Shown here piece by piece: positions 27,146-37,336 of a DNA stretch of 64,000 nucleotides; position 1 is the stretch's first letter; the number at the start of each line of letters is the position of its first letter. The stretch is from Fischerella sp. JS2 (GTDB lineage Bacteria > Cyanobacteriota > Cyanobacteriia > Cyanobacteriales > Nostocaceae). The DNA lies in NCBI RefSeq assembly GCF_032393985.1, contig NZ_CP135918.1:3348001-3412000 (forward strand). The letters are read 5' to 3'. The position numbers and the translations under genes are program-made. The notes beneath the pieces were generated by a model. That model did no database searches, had not been told where the DNA came from, and saw only the letters and a list, made by a program, of their open reading frames with translations.

Positions 27146-28506
27146 CTTATATCTTGCATCTGGAAATATGAATGTTAATATCTTGACTAAGTAAGAAAGA
27201 ACGCATTCGTTCAAGATTCAGTAAAATTGAAAACACAAGAAATCCTGGCAAGCAAGCTTGAATAGCAATTTGTGCAGCTTGTCCCCAATCAGGTAGATCT
27301 GTAGTGGCAAGCGATAAATAAGCCCAATGCGCCAAAATATAAGCAATTAGCGAAAGTACTAACCAGCGATAAACGCCCAAAAGTTTTCCTTGACCGAAGC
27401 GGTTTAACCCAAAACGATGCTTTGCAATTTTAAACCAACCCTCAATTTGCCAGCGACGCTTACCCCACCAGTTAATAGTACTCGCCTTGAGAGGTCTAGT
27501 AGATAGAATAAACCTTTTCTCCAACTTGCCATCATCACGTTTGAGATAATACCAAGACACTGTAACAGGAAACTTTAAACCCACGAATCGTACTTGCTGT
27601 CCGCGTTTATGTAAATGTCGTAAAATACGCCCATCGAGTAATTTACGGTCAATCCGTACTCCAACAACGGCGTGATATTTAAGCTTACGTAACCCGTGGA
27701 GAAACTCAATACTTCCGAAGGCAGTATCTGCTAAAATCATCACCTTAAAATGTTTGGTTAAAGCTTTGGGTAATGACTTGATTAGCTTTAATCCTAACTG
27801 TGCGGGTGAAGTAGTTCCCTTGCCTCTCCAAACACGAAAATTCCAAGGTACTCGCCACTGACCAACGACCAAATACACCACAACCAAATGCAACCCTCGT
27901 TTTCCGTTATAGACACTGATTAAATTCTTAAAAGACTTGAATTTCCCAAATTTTTCCACAGTTGTGAGGTCGATCATCACCTGTAAAAACGGTTTGCGCC
28001 CCTTTGGGCACTCGGACAATATCTCCTGCATGATGCGCGCACGAATTGTGCGAATTACACTCTTGGTTGACCAGTCGTAAATATTGAGAAATCGACTTAA
28101 GGCACTGGCAGACTTACTTCTACTATGTTCAGGTAAGGGATATCCTTGCGCCTCCAAAAATAACCCCAACATCGCTTCTAGGTTTTGTTGTTGGTATGTA
28201 GACGGCATCAACGACACTAAGGTGTAAACTAACCCTTGGGCGTGGGCAAGAATTGATTTCATTGTTCTTGCTTTTCCATAATGCTATTCACGCCCTTTTT
28301 TCTCATATTTCGGATCTGATGTGCAAATCCAGGCAGTCTTCCAAGTTGGCGATCACCTGCACCCTTACTTGTTTGCGTAATTTCCTAAATAATACAGTTA
28401 TATTAATTTCTCAGTATCACGTAAGCTCATTTTCGCTTCTGGTGTCACTTTCTTACACCCTCTATTCGTGTATTAGTGGTTTATCCAGAGAGATGCAAGA
28501 TATAAG
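27146..28506 (-). mobile_element. IS4/IS701-like insertion sequence, copy 1
   Basis: 1361 bp with perfect 16-bp terminal inverted repeats CTTATATCTTGCATCT, flanked by a 4-bp target duplication TCTA (27142-27145 and 28507-28510). One intact transposase gene. A second copy of the same length and nearly the same sequence is at 49593-52101. The 4-bp duplication is characteristic of the IS701 group, but family placement from sequence memory is tentative. Confidence 0.9.
27147..28262 (-). CDS. IS4/IS701-like DDE transposase
   Basis: A 371-residue transposase with DDE positions visible as MIDLTTVEKF, MILADTAFGS and RRWQIEGWFKIAKHRFGL (W-x2-E region). The stop codon lies inside the left terminal repeat. 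It is intact, so this copy is probably still able to move and may be the source of copy 2. Confidence 0.9.
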   Translation of the reverse strand: MKSILAHAQGLVYTLVSLMPSTYQQQNLEAMLGLFLEAQGYPLPEHSRSKSASALSRFLNIYDWSTKSVIRTIRARIMQEILSECPKGRKPFLQVMIDLTTVEKFGKFKSFKNLISVYNGKRGLHLVVVYLVVGQWRVPWNFRVWRGKGTTSPAQLGLKLIKSLPKALTKHFKVMILADTAFGSIEFLHGLRKLKYHAVVGVRIDRKLLDGRILRHLHKRGQQVRFVGLKFPVTVSWYYLKRDDGKLEKRFILSTRPLKASTINWWGKRRWQIEGWFKIAKHRFGLNRFGQGKLLGVYRWLVLSLIAYILAHWAYLSLATTDLPDWGQAAQIAIQACLPGFLVFSILLNLERMRSFLLSQDINIHISRCKI

Positions 28507-28910
28507 TCTACACTCAAACCTCATCCCTCTGCGATTTGTTCCACACTTAGCCCTATTGCTGCTGAAAATCGGCGTATTGCTTTTAAATTAGCTTTGCGTT
28601 TACCTTCTTGTTTACCTTCTTGAAATGCTTCTTGATATACTCTGGTTTGCTTTAACTCACTCAATCCAAATATAAATTCTATTTCCTCCCTACTCATCAT
28701 TGGAAACTTATAAACTAAAATAGTCTCTATTAATTCTAATAATTGCCGCTGTTGTAACTGAGAGTTTACCTCTTCTTTGGTTCTATCTATTAACAGCGTT
28801 CTTTTGAAATTCTAAGATTCTACATAATATTCTAATTTTGTTGGAAAATACTAATAAAAGCCCGTACAGACGGGCTACTGAATATACTTTATTGTTTAGC
28901 TTGTTAGGGA

Positions 28911-29276
28911 TTATCTTTCGAAAATTGGGGCGTTGGTGTTGCGTCTGTGAAATAAAATTGACCCTACATTACAAAGCAAACAGGTAATAGCTAGCCACAA
29001 TAAAACATAGGTGGGAATCATGACTACGCCGATCATAAACCAAGTGTAAACGTGCAATATCATCACAACAGCAAATGTACAGGCTACTATTGCTGATTGC
29101 CAAACTTGAGATGAGGGGCGACGGAGTGCAGCTAAAACCATCGTCAACAGCGTTGCAAGTAAATTTGCTGGCACGAGAAATGCACAAATGCTAACGCAGT
29201 TGGTGCGGGATAACTCAACTAAGCTGTTGAAATCGAGCATTAATCTTTCAGGTAATGTCAATTTAGTATAGAACAA
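28911..29276 (-). CDS. Small membrane protein of unknown function
   Basis: Up to 121 residues; the ATG at 29240 (MLDFNSLVELSRTN) is an equally likely start. Three hydrophobic segments are visible: FLVPANLLATLLTMVLAAL, SAIVACTFAVVMILHVYTW, and VMIPTYVLLWLAITCLLC. The C terminus is basic (FHRRNTN). No family recognised. It stands alone between an IS-damaged gene and the kinase cluster. Confidence 0.6.
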   Translation of the reverse strand: MFYTKLTLPERLMLDFNSLVELSRTNCVSICAFLVPANLLATLLTMVLAALRRPSSQVWQSAIVACTFAVVMILHVYTWFMIGVVMIPTYVLLWLAITCLLCNVGSILFHRRNTNAPIFER

Positions 29277-29373
29277 CTAACCAGGCAATTAAATAACGAA
29301 ATATAAATATGAGCAGTACTTAATTTAATATTATGAAAAATTTACATATTAGTTAATGGTTAGTGGTTAGTAG

Positions 29374-29403
29374 GTACAGACGCGAGGAACATCGCGTCTG
29401 TAC
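29374..29403. repeat. GTACAGACGCGA hairpin repeat
   Basis: Identical to 12003-12032 in arms and loop (GGAACA), again embedded in GGTTAGT-type tandem repeats. Confidence 0.75.
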
Positions 29404-29469
29404 ATTAGTGGTTAGTTGTTAGTGGTTAATGGCTTACTACTCCCCATCTCCCCTATCCCCCATTCCCGC

Positions 29470-31830
29470 TTAGCTTCCCGTACCTAATCTCTGCATTAAT
29501 TTGGCAACAGAGTGAATTAATTTATTTGGTTCAACTGGCTTGGAGACATACATCTGAAAACCTGCATCAAGGGCTTGCTGACAATCTTGTGGTCTAGCGT
29601 AAGCCGTTAATGCGATCGCAGGTAAATCTCTTCCTTGTTCTGGCTCGAAGTTTCGTATTTTACGTATTAGCGTGTATCCATCTTCTTCTGGCATACTGAT
29701 ATCACTAATCAGCACATCCGGTAGGGATTTTGCAATCATTAAAAGTGCCGATTGTACTGAATCAACTGCTGTTACCTCTGCTCCCGATTCTTGCAGCACG
29801 GTGGTTACATATTCTCGTGTATCAGTATCGTCATCCACTACTAATACCTGCAAACCACTTAAGGATGATTCTGTAATAGAAGTGGGGGAAGTAGTTTTCG
29901 TTATTTGTTCTGTTTGTTTTAATTTCCATCTTTGAGGAATAGGCGCTTTCGGGAAATTTCCCTCTGCTTTGGTAGCAACAGCACATTCCTGGTTTATAGA
30001 TTCCTGATCTTTGGATTGTTGCTGTGTTGACAACATTGGCAACTTTACAGTAAAGGTTGCTCCCTGTCCCACTCCTGGACTATCAGCATGAACGCTACCG
30101 CCATGCATTTCCACTAAATAACGTACGATCGCGAGTCCCAATCCTAAACCGCCGTGGTTTCTTGTTATACTGCCATCTGCTTGACGGAAGCGATCAAAAA
30201 CGTGGGGGAGAAATTCTGGACTAATGCCAACACCTGTGTCAGTGATGGTGATTTGGGCATAAACAGGGGAGGGGGGAGTGTAAGGAGTATCATATTTCCC
30301 TTGTCCTCCTTGTCCCCCTTGTCTTCCTTGTCCACCTTGCGCCATTTCCAATGATCCATTTTCCTTGACGACTTCTAGGCGTACTTCTACTCTGCCGTCA
30401 GAGGAGGTAAATTTCATGGCATTGTTAAGCAAGTTCCATAGAACTTGTTGTAGACGATTAGGATCGCCAGAGACGATCACAGAAGACGCGGTTTCGGAAG
30501 ACGCAGTGACTGGAAGATGTGAGGACGCGGAGAGTATTTCATCTGTATTCCTCGTGTCTTTGTGTCCCCACCTCAGCCCGTCCTCTTCATTTTCCATGTC
30601 TTCGTGTCGTTGCGTCGCCGTGTTTTCTGTTTCATTGAGTTCAACTACATATTCAAGTTGAATTTTTTTTGCTTCTGCTTCTAGACGTATGCTATTTACA
30701 ACTGTTGCAGTTAAGTTAACTAAGTTAACTGGACAAATATTAAGAGTAAGCTTGCCTCGCATAATGCGCGAGACATCTAAGATATCTTCTATAAGCTGAG
30801 CTTGCAAACCAGCATTGCGTTCAATTGTTTCTATAGCACGAGTGATGGCTTCTTCATTCAATTTTCGCTGACGCAGCAGTCTTGCCCAACCCAGTATAGA
30901 TGTTAAAGGTGTGCGGAGTTCATGAGAGAGGGTGGCTAAAAATTCATCTTTGAGGCGATTTGCTGTTTCTGCTTCTTGGCGTGCTGTTTGTTCGCGAATA
31001 AGCTTGATATGTTCTTCTTCAGCTTTTTTACGTTCTGTGATGTCTTCTGATGTACCTGTAAAACCAATGACATTACCTTCTTCTGAAAGCATGGGTGATG
31101 AAGACATATAAACCCAGCGCTCAATTCCTGCTGGAGTCATGATGCGAAATTCACCTTTGTATCCCCTACCTTCAGCAGCAGCAGTATACCAATTTGTTAC
31201 TACTGATTGTTGTTCTTCATGATGAATTGTTGTGATCCAGCCTTGGTCTAAACTTTGCTCTGGGGTTAAACCAAAAATAGCGTGGTAGCGGGGGTTAGCA
31301 TAAGTACATTTACCACTAGGATCAGTTAAAAAAATTCCTACGGGTGAACAAGCACTCAAAGAACGAAACATTTCTTCGCGTTTTTTAAGTTCAGCATTCA
31401 TTGCTGCTAACTGTGCGGCTTGTCGCTTCACTTCGGCACTTTTTTGGAATAAATCAATAAATGCTGCTACTTTGGACTTCAATATTTCTGGTTCTATAGG
31501 TTTAAAGAGATAGTCTACTGCACCTAGAGAATATCCTCTAAAGACCATGTTGTCACTGGTGTTGAATGCCGTTACAAAAATTATTGGTGTATGCCGTGAT
31601 CGCTCTCGTTGTCTAATCAAGGCTGCTGTCTCGAACCCGTCCATATCTGGCATTTGCACATCCAGCAAGATCACGGCAAAATCCTGATTCAATAGATTTC
31701 GCAGGGCTTCTGCGCCCGATGTAGCCCTTACCAAGTTTTGACCAAGGCTGTCTAAAATTGCCTCTAGGGCTAGCAAATTTTCTGGATGGTCATCTACCAA
31801 CAGAACATTAACTTTAGGCTCAAATGACAT
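29470..31830 (-). CDS. Hybrid histidine kinase REC-PAS-HisKA-HATPase-REC
   Basis: A soluble 786-residue hybrid kinase. An N-terminal receiver domain (1-125, phospho-Asp in FAVILLDVQMPDMDG) is followed by a short coiled coil, a PAS/PAC sensor (about 150-275), a dimerisation domain with phospho-His303 in LSHELRTPL, a HATPase domain, and a C-terminal receiver (about 665-785, VLISDISMPEEDGY). The ATPase domain is interrupted by two repeat-derived low-complexity insertions, around ENTATQRHEDMENEEDG and GGQGRQGGQGGQG. It is the last gene of the minus-strand signalling cluster and may receive phosphate from, or feed, the neighbouring kinases. Confidence 0.93.
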   Translation of the reverse strand: MSFEPKVNVLLVDDHPENLLALEAILDSLGQNLVRATSGAEALRNLLNQDFAVILLDVQMPDMDGFETAALIRQRERSRHTPIIFVTAFNTSDNMVFRGYSLGAVDYLFKPIEPEILKSKVAAFIDLFQKSAEVKRQAAQLAAMNAELKKREEMFRSLSACSPVGIFLTDPSGKCTYANPRYHAIFGLTPEQSLDQGWITTIHHEEQQSVVTNWYTAAAEGRGYKGEFRIMTPAGIERWVYMSSSPMLSEEGNVIGFTGTSEDITERKKAEEEHIKLIREQTARQEAETANRLKDEFLATLSHELRTPLTSILGWARLLRQRKLNEEAITRAIETIERNAGLQAQLIEDILDVSRIMRGKLTLNICPVNLVNLTATVVNSIRLEAEAKKIQLEYVVELNETENTATQRHEDMENEEDGLRWGHKDTRNTDEILSASSHLPVTASSETASSVIVSGDPNRLQQVLWNLLNNAMKFTSSDGRVEVRLEVVKENGSLEMAQGGQGRQGGQGGQGKYDTPYTPPSPVYAQITITDTGVGISPEFLPHVFDRFRQADGSITRNHGGLGLGLAIVRYLVEMHGGSVHADSPGVGQGATFTVKLPMLSTQQQSKDQESINQECAVATKAEGNFPKAPIPQRWKLKQTEQITKTTSPTSITESSLSGLQVLVVDDDTDTREYVTTVLQESGAEVTAVDSVQSALLMIAKSLPDVLISDISMPEEDGYTLIRKIRNFEPEQGRDLPAIALTAYARPQDCQQALDAGFQMYVSKPVEPNKLIHSVAKLMQRLGTGS

Positions 31831-32023
31831 TTCAAATATACACTTTTAGAAATAGAACAAGCCGTTTTACGTCTTCCTATTGACTGTGACGCTAAAGCTA
31901 GCTGAATTCCCACTATCTTAAGTTATAACTTTATCTGGCTTGAAAATAGGTCTTGGGGATGGTAACAATGAGTTTTATATACTTATTTGTACACTATTTA
32001 TAGCTTCTCTAAAATAGGTGACA

Positions 32024-32605
32024 TCAATTACAAATTTTTACTAAGAAAGCGGGAATATCTACTAAGGGTAAAACTTGATCTGCAACTCCCAATGCGATCG
32101 CAGCTGCGGGCATAATTGAACAAAAGGCACTGTCGGGTTCTTCAACTATAGTCATTCCTCCCCGTGCTTTGATTTTTGCCAGTCCTTGCACACCATCTTG
32201 ATTTGCTCCTGTTAACAGGATACCGATAACTTTTTGATTATAAGCATCTGCTGCAGTTTCAAATAGCACATCAATGGATGGACGTGCGTAAGTGACAGGA
32301 GCATCTGTAGATAGAGAAAAATAAGATTGAGACACTGTTTTATCTTTACTTTCTATTAACAAGTGATAATCTGCGGGAGCTAAATATACCCACCCAGGCA
32401 AAATTTCTTCTTTGTCTTCTGCCTCCTTGACCACTAAGTTAGTGTAGCTTTGTAATAAGTCTCTTAGTGTATCATCAGAAGCTTTGTGACGGTGTTGGAC
32501 AACGGCTATTGGTATAGGAAAAGTTTTTGGCAAGCCCAATAATATGACTTGTAATGCTTCTAACCCGCCTAAAGATGTACCAATTACAATAATTTGGTAT
32601 TTCAT
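32024..32605 (-). CDS. CheB-type methylesterase domain protein
   Basis: 193 residues, all of it the CheB catalytic domain, without the usual N-terminal receiver. The catalytic triad is visible as Ser11 in GTSLGG, His38 in VVQHRH and an Asp in LTGANQDG. It removes methyl groups from (or deamidates) chemoreceptor-like targets. It lies just downstream of cheR with 77 bp between, so the pair probably modifies a signalling protein from this cluster, perhaps the coiled-coil or HAMP parts of the adjacent kinases; that target is inference. Confidence 0.88.
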   Translation of the reverse strand: MKYQIIVIGTSLGGLEALQVILLGLPKTFPIPIAVVQHRHKASDDTLRDLLQSYTNLVVKEAEDKEEILPGWVYLAPADYHLLIESKDKTVSQSYFSLSTDAPVTYARPSIDVLFETAADAYNQKVIGILLTGANQDGVQGLAKIKARGGMTIVEEPDSAFCSIMPAAAIALGVADQVLPLVDIPAFLVKICN

Positions 32606-32682
32606 ATTTTTTTATGTGTTAGTGGTTGGTGGTTGGTGGTTGATTCTCCAAGCAACAATCAACAAGCAACAAACAACAAAAT

Positions 32683-33507
32683 TTAACTTACTCTCCGATA
32701 AATTTTTTCACTACTAACTAATTGTTCATAATCTTGTTCATGGGGCGTAAATCTGATCGATTCTTGACGTCCTAATCCTAAAATTCCAAATCTAATTAGA
32801 CTTTCATAAAAAAGTTTATGAACTCGATGTTGAAGAAATTTATTAAAATAAATTAAGACATTACGGCAAAAAATTACATGAAATTCATTAAAAGAATTAT
32901 CAATAGCTAAATTATGTAATGAAAAAATTATATTTTCTTTAAGTTCTGATGAAAAGATAGCATTTCCGTAGGCTGCTGTATAATACTCAGAAAAAGATTT
33001 CTTGCCACCTGCTTGTATATAGTTCTGAGTATATTCTTGCATCATCGCTAATGGGAAAATTCCTGATTTAGCTTTACGCAAAACTGTTTCATTAATGTCA
33101 GTGGCATATAAACGCGAGCGGTGATAAAGTCCTTCTTCTTTGAGCAAAATCGCCATCGAATATACTTCTTCACCTGTAGAACAGCCAGCGTGCCAAATAC
33201 GGATAAAAGGATAAGTTCTTAAGATGGGAATTACTTTTTTTCTAAAAGTTAAAAAAAAGCTCGGGTCTCGGAACATTGCCGTGACATTAATCGATAAATT
33301 TAATAATAATCTCTCTAAGCATTCTGGTTCATGAAGAACTTTCTCTTGCAGTCCAGAGACAGTAGTTAAACCTTCCGTTTTAACAGTATTCCAAATCCGG
33401 CGTTTGAGGGAAGCTAAAGCATAGTTTCTAAAATCAAACCCGTAATAACGATATATACCTTCTAATAACAATTGAATTTCTACATCTTCCAGTTCTTCTC
33501 TCTCCAT
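32683..33507 (-). CDS. CheR-type protein-glutamate methyltransferase
   Basis: This 274-residue enzyme methylates glutamates of receptor proteins with S-adenosylmethionine. The N-terminal helical domain (about 1-75) is followed by the methyltransferase domain with IWHAGCSTGEEVYSMAILL (SAM loop), YATDINETVLRKAKSG and the IFCRNVLIYF motif. No pentapeptide-binding or TPR extension. It pairs with the CheB domain at 32024. Confidence 0.92.
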   Translation of the reverse strand: MEREELEDVEIQLLLEGIYRYYGFDFRNYALASLKRRIWNTVKTEGLTTVSGLQEKVLHEPECLERLLLNLSINVTAMFRDPSFFLTFRKKVIPILRTYPFIRIWHAGCSTGEEVYSMAILLKEEGLYHRSRLYATDINETVLRKAKSGIFPLAMMQEYTQNYIQAGGKKSFSEYYTAAYGNAIFSSELKENIIFSLHNLAIDNSFNEFHVIFCRNVLIYFNKFLQHRVHKLFYESLIRFGILGLGRQESIRFTPHEQDYEQLVSSEKIYRRVS

Positions 33508-33682
33508 GTTTTTTAATTAATCAGATGAAATAAATATATTTTTGTTAGTAGTTAGTTGGTAGTTTCTCATTGACAATTGACAATTGAAAATTGACCATCT
33601 TATTTATAATGTGAAAGTATTAAATTCCGCATCTACCCACAACTTAAAAATAATAACTCATACTCTATCTGAGGAACGAATA

Positions 33683-36600
33683 CTATCGGTACAGCCAAAC
33701 ACGCAATAGTGAAAGCAATTGTTCAGTGTCGACAGGCTTGGTAATATAGTCAGATGCACCAGCCTCAATACACTTTTCGCGATCACCTTGCATAGCTTTG
33801 GCAGTTAGGGCAATAATTGGCAAAGATTTAAATCTGGGAATGCTGCGGATACGACGGGTGGTTTCGTAGCCATCCATTTCTGGCATCATTACATCCATCA
33901 AGATAGCATTAATATCAGCATTATTTTCTAAAACAGCAATCCCATCCCTACCATTTTCAGCATATAAGACTTGCATTTGATAACGTTCCAGCATACTAGT
34001 CAGAGCAAAGATATTGCGAACATCGTCATCGATAATCAATATTTTTTTGCCTGCTAGTAGGGTATCAGAAGTTTGTAATTGTTCGAGAATTTGACGTTTT
34101 GGTGCGGGTAGATTGGCTTGGACACGGTGTAAGAATAAAGCAGTTTCATCTAAAAGACGTTCAGGCGATCGCACATCTTTAACTATAATTGTTTCGGCAA
34201 TGCGTCGCAGTTGTGTATCTTCGCTTCTGGTCAATTCCCTGGCAGTATAGATAATAATGGGTAGTGTTTCACCGGTTGGTAGTTTTTTGATTTGTTCGAT
34301 CAATTCAAAACCACTCATATCTGGTAGTCCTAAATCTAGAACTACACAATCAAATTGTCCATTGGCGATCGCAGATAATGCCTGAGTACCAGTACTGACA
34401 GCAGTGGTAGCAACGTCGCCGTTACCAATTAATGTCACAATACTTTGACGTTGATTTTCGTCATCTTCTACGATCAACAGATTTTTAACTCGCCTGTCTA
34501 CAAAACCTTTGATTTTAGTGAGTGCTTGGTGTAGTGTCTCGCTACTGATGGGTTTTTGCAAATAAGCGATCGCACCTTGTTGTAAACTGCGCTGTTTCCC
34601 TTCCTCTACTGTCATCACATGTACAGGAATGTGGCGGGTGTTGGCGTCATGTTTGAGGCGATCTAGCACCGTCCAGCCATCCATCCCTGGCAGACGAATA
34701 TCCAAAATGATTGCAGAAGGCTGATATTCTTGGGCTAAGGCTAAACCTGTGTTGCCACCGTGGGCAACAATGCCCTTAAATTCATTTTGTCGCGCCATGT
34801 CCAAGAGAATTCGGGCAAACTTAGTGTCATCTTCCACAATTAACAGTGTGCGATCGCCCGGTTGGATGTTGTCTCTGTCGTCGATGACGACAGAGGAGGG
34901 ACTCGCAGGAGTGAGGGGAGTAGGGGGAGTGTGATGGGGTGGTGGGGTGGTGGGGTGGTGGACAGAAGACTTCACCCCATCTCCCAATCTCCCCATCTCC
35001 CCAGCACCAGAAAGCGGTTGGGGTAAATATAAGGTAAAGGTACTACCTTCACCCAGATGACTAACTAGTTTAATTTCCCCACCAAACAAACGGGTAATTT
35101 CTCGACTAATTGACAAACCTAATCCTGTACCACCAAATTTACGGCTGGTAGTACCATCTGCTTGTTGAAATGCTTCAAAAATGATTTTTTGTTTTTCAGG
35201 GGCGATACCAATACCTGTATCTTTGACTGCAAAACCAATAACTGTTGCAGCTTGATTTAATGTTTCGTGATCAAAACTCCAGCCTTGTTTGGCTACAAAT
35301 ATTTTTAAGGTAACTTCACCTTTTTCTGTGAATTTAAAAGCGTTAGCTAGTAGGTTTTTGAGGATTTGTTGCAGCCGCTTGGCATCAGTGTAGATTGTCG
35401 GTGGTAGTTCTGGGTCTAATTCAATTGTGAAATTCAGTCCTTTGTCAATTGCGACTTGTCTAAAAGTTCGTTCTAATGGCTCATATAAATCAGCAATTTT
35501 TAACTGAACCATATCAATAGACATGGTTCCCGATTCAATTTTGGCTAAGTCGAGAATATCGTTGATGAGTGACAATAAATCATTGCCTGAGGAGTAGATT
35601 GTTTGACTATATTCGATTTGCTTCTGGTTGAGATTGCCTTCAACATTGTCTGCGAGAATTTTTGCTAGTATTAACAAACTGTTGAGTGGTGTCCGCAATT
35701 CGTGGGACATATTGGCGAGAAACTCAGATTTGTATTTAGAAGATAGTGCTAGTTGTGCGGCTTTTTCTTCTAATGATAATCTGGCTTGTTCGATTTCTTG
35801 ATTTTTGCGCTCTACTTCTGTATTTTTGTTGGATAATAATTCTGCTTTTTCTTCAAGTTCAGCGTTAAGTTGTTGCAATTCTTCGTTTGACTCTTCTAAT
35901 TCTTGTTGTTGCTGTTTCAAGAGTTCTTCTGAGGTTTGTAGTTCTTTCGCCTGTTCTTCTAAACGCTGATTTTTTTGTGTAAGTTCTTGTTGCTGTATTT
36001 GTAGTTGTTGGGTTAATTGCTGGGATTCTTCTAGTAGTGCTTGAGTGCGAATATCAGCAGCGATCGCATTCAAGACTACACCAATAGTTTCGCTAACTTG
36101 CTCTAAAAAAGTGAGATGAATTTCACTAAATCTATGAAAAGATGCTAATTCAATTACTGCTATTACCTGGTCTTCAAATAGTACAGGCAAAACAATAATA
36201 TTAAAGGGCTTAGCTTCTCCCAAACCAGAACTAATACGAATATAATCACTTGGTGCATCTGTAAGTATAATTTTTTGTTTTTCTAAGGCGCATTGTCCTA
36301 CTAACCCTTCACCCAAGCGGTATTTATTTGATAAATTTTTGCGTTCTTGGTATGCATAACTACCCAGTAGTTTGAGGATAGGTTGCTCATTTTCAAAGTC
36401 CATCAAGTAGAAAACACCCTGTTGTGCATCTACCAGTGGTGCAAGTTCTGAGAGAATCATTCTGGCAACCTTTTCCAGGCTTCTCTGACCTTGCAACATC
36501 TGGCTAAACCTGGCAAGATTGGACTTGAGCCAGTTTTGTTCATTATTTTTGAGAGTTGTTTCGCGGAGATTAGCGATCATCTGATTAAATGCTTGTGCCA

Positions 36601-37336
36601 ATATCCCGATTTCGTCCCTGCGGTTGTCAACTGGCACATTTACAGACAAATCTCCCTCTGCTAATTTTTCTGTAGCTTTTGAAATTTCTGCAAGTGGTTT
36701 AGAAATATTTCTGGTGAGATAAATACCAATTAAAGTTAACAATAAAAAAGCCAGAGGAATGCCATAAATAATAGTGTCAGTTGCTTCTTGAGCAGCAATT
36801 TTAGTCTTGTTTGTGCGCTGTTGTAGAAGTCGAATTTCTTCGGCTTCCATATCTGTGATTATACTACGAATTTTGTCTGTTAAATTCTTACCTTGATCCG
36901 TTAATATCAGTTGTCTTGCAGCTTCAAAGCCTTGATTGTTTCGCAAATTAATACTTTTTTGAGCTACAGCTAGTCTTTGATTAATTAATGGCTCTATATT
37001 ATCTAATCTAATTTGTTGTTGAGGGTTATCTGCTGTTAATTTCCGTAAATCTTTGAGATTTTGCTGAATATTTGGTAAGGCATTATTATAAGGTTGTAAA
37101 TAACGCTGTTCTCCGGTAATAATATAACCTCTTTGTGCTGTTTCTATATCTTTGAGTTGAGAAATTAAATCATCTAATTCGTTAATAACTTCGTAAGTGT
37201 GGGCTTGCCAACGAGAATTCTCAATTAAGTTGTTAGTAGTGCGGTATGATATTATTCCCAGTGCAGCAATTATGGATAAACCCAAAGCAAATCCTGCACC
37301 TATCTTTGTACCAATTTTGAAATAGTTATTTACCAT
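33683..37336 (-). CDS. Membrane hybrid kinase CHASE3-HAMP-GAF-HisKA-HATPase-RECx3
   Basis: 1217 residues. TM1 (about 12-30), an extracytoplasmic CHASE3 sensor (about 40-180), TM2 (about 190-208), HAMP (about 210-262), GAF (about 285-435), a long coiled coil (430-530), phospho-His545 in [11 protein letters not shown], HATPase (about 625-775), then three receivers (about 822-942, 945-1065, 1092-1212; phospho-Asp sites [39 protein letters not shown]). A His/Pro-rich linker (about 785-815) derives from a short DNA repeat. A ~930-bp section is almost identical to the next kinase. Confidence 0.95.
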   Translation of the reverse strand: MVNNYFKIGTKIGAGFALGLSIIAALGIISYRTTNNLIENSRWQAHTYEVINELDDLISQLKDIETAQRGYIITGEQRYLQPYNNALPNIQQNLKDLRKLTADNPQQQIRLDNIEPLINQRLAVAQKSINLRNNQGFEAARQLILTDQGKNLTDKIRSIITDMEAEEIRLLQQRTNKTKIAAQEATDTIIYGIPLAFLLLTLIGIYLTRNISKPLAEISKATEKLAEGDLSVNVPVDNRRDEIGILAQAFNQMIANLRETTLKNNEQNWLKSNLARFSQMLQGQRSLEKVARMILSELAPLVDAQQGVFYLMDFENEQPILKLLGSYAYQERKNLSNKYRLGEGLVGQCALEKQKIILTDAPSDYIRISSGLGEAKPFNIIVLPVLFEDQVIAVIELASFHRFSEIHLTFLEQVSETIGVVLNAIAADIRTQALLEESQQLTQQLQIQQQELTQKNQRLEEQAKELQTSEELLKQQQQELEESNEELQQLNAELEEKAELLSNKNTEVERKNQEIEQARLSLEEKAAQLALSSKYKSEFLANMSHELRTPLNSLLILAKILADNVEGNLNQKQIEYSQTIYSSGNDLLSLINDILDLAKIESGTMSIDMVQLKIADLYEPLERTFRQVAIDKGLNFTIELDPELPPTIYTDAKRLQQILKNLLANAFKFTEKGEVTLKIFVAKQGWSFDHETLNQAATVIGFAVKDTGIGIAPEKQKIIFEAFQQADGTTSRKFGGTGLGLSISREITRLFGGEIKLVSHLGEGSTFTLYLPQPLSGAGEMGRLGDGVKSSVHHPTTPPPHHTPPTPLTPASPSSVVIDDRDNIQPGDRTLLIVEDDTKFARILLDMARQNEFKGIVAHGGNTGLALAQEYQPSAIILDIRLPGMDGWTVLDRLKHDANTRHIPVHVMTVEEGKQRSLQQGAIAYLQKPISSETLHQALTKIKGFVDRRVKNLLIVEDDENQRQSIVTLIGNGDVATTAVSTGTQALSAIANGQFDCVVLDLGLPDMSGFELIEQIKKLPTGETLPIIIYTARELTRSEDTQLRRIAETIIVKDVRSPERLLDETALFLHRVQANLPAPKRQILEQLQTSDTLLAGKKILIIDDDVRNIFALTSMLERYQMQVLYAENGRDGIAVLENNADINAILMDVMMPEMDGYETTRRIRSIPRFKSLPIIALTAKAMQGDREKCIEAGASDYITKPVDTEQLLSLLRVWLYR

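Larger units (their letters stand above)
27090..28819 (-). pseudogene. Rpn/DUF2887-type nuclease gene remnant split by an IS
   Basis: Minus-strand translation of 28507-28819 gives MMSREEIEFIFGLSELKQ then RVYQEAFQEGKQEGKR, typical of the C-terminal region of cyanobacterial Rpn-family recombination-promoting nucleases. After the IS, 27145-27090 continues EEVKQLAQQQSSEQDDI and a stop. Joining the two sides with one TCTA removed keeps frame and gives LSVEEVKQLAQ, the family's usual ending. A TGA a few codons before the junction and a TAG near 28810 show prior decay. The N-terminal catalytic part is not present. Confidence 0.6.

Noticed and set aside
28253-28591. 112-codon plus-strand frame next to IS copy 1, and its twin at 51848-52177
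   Set aside because: Both lie in the non-coding part of the same IS copy and run out through its end into different flanks.
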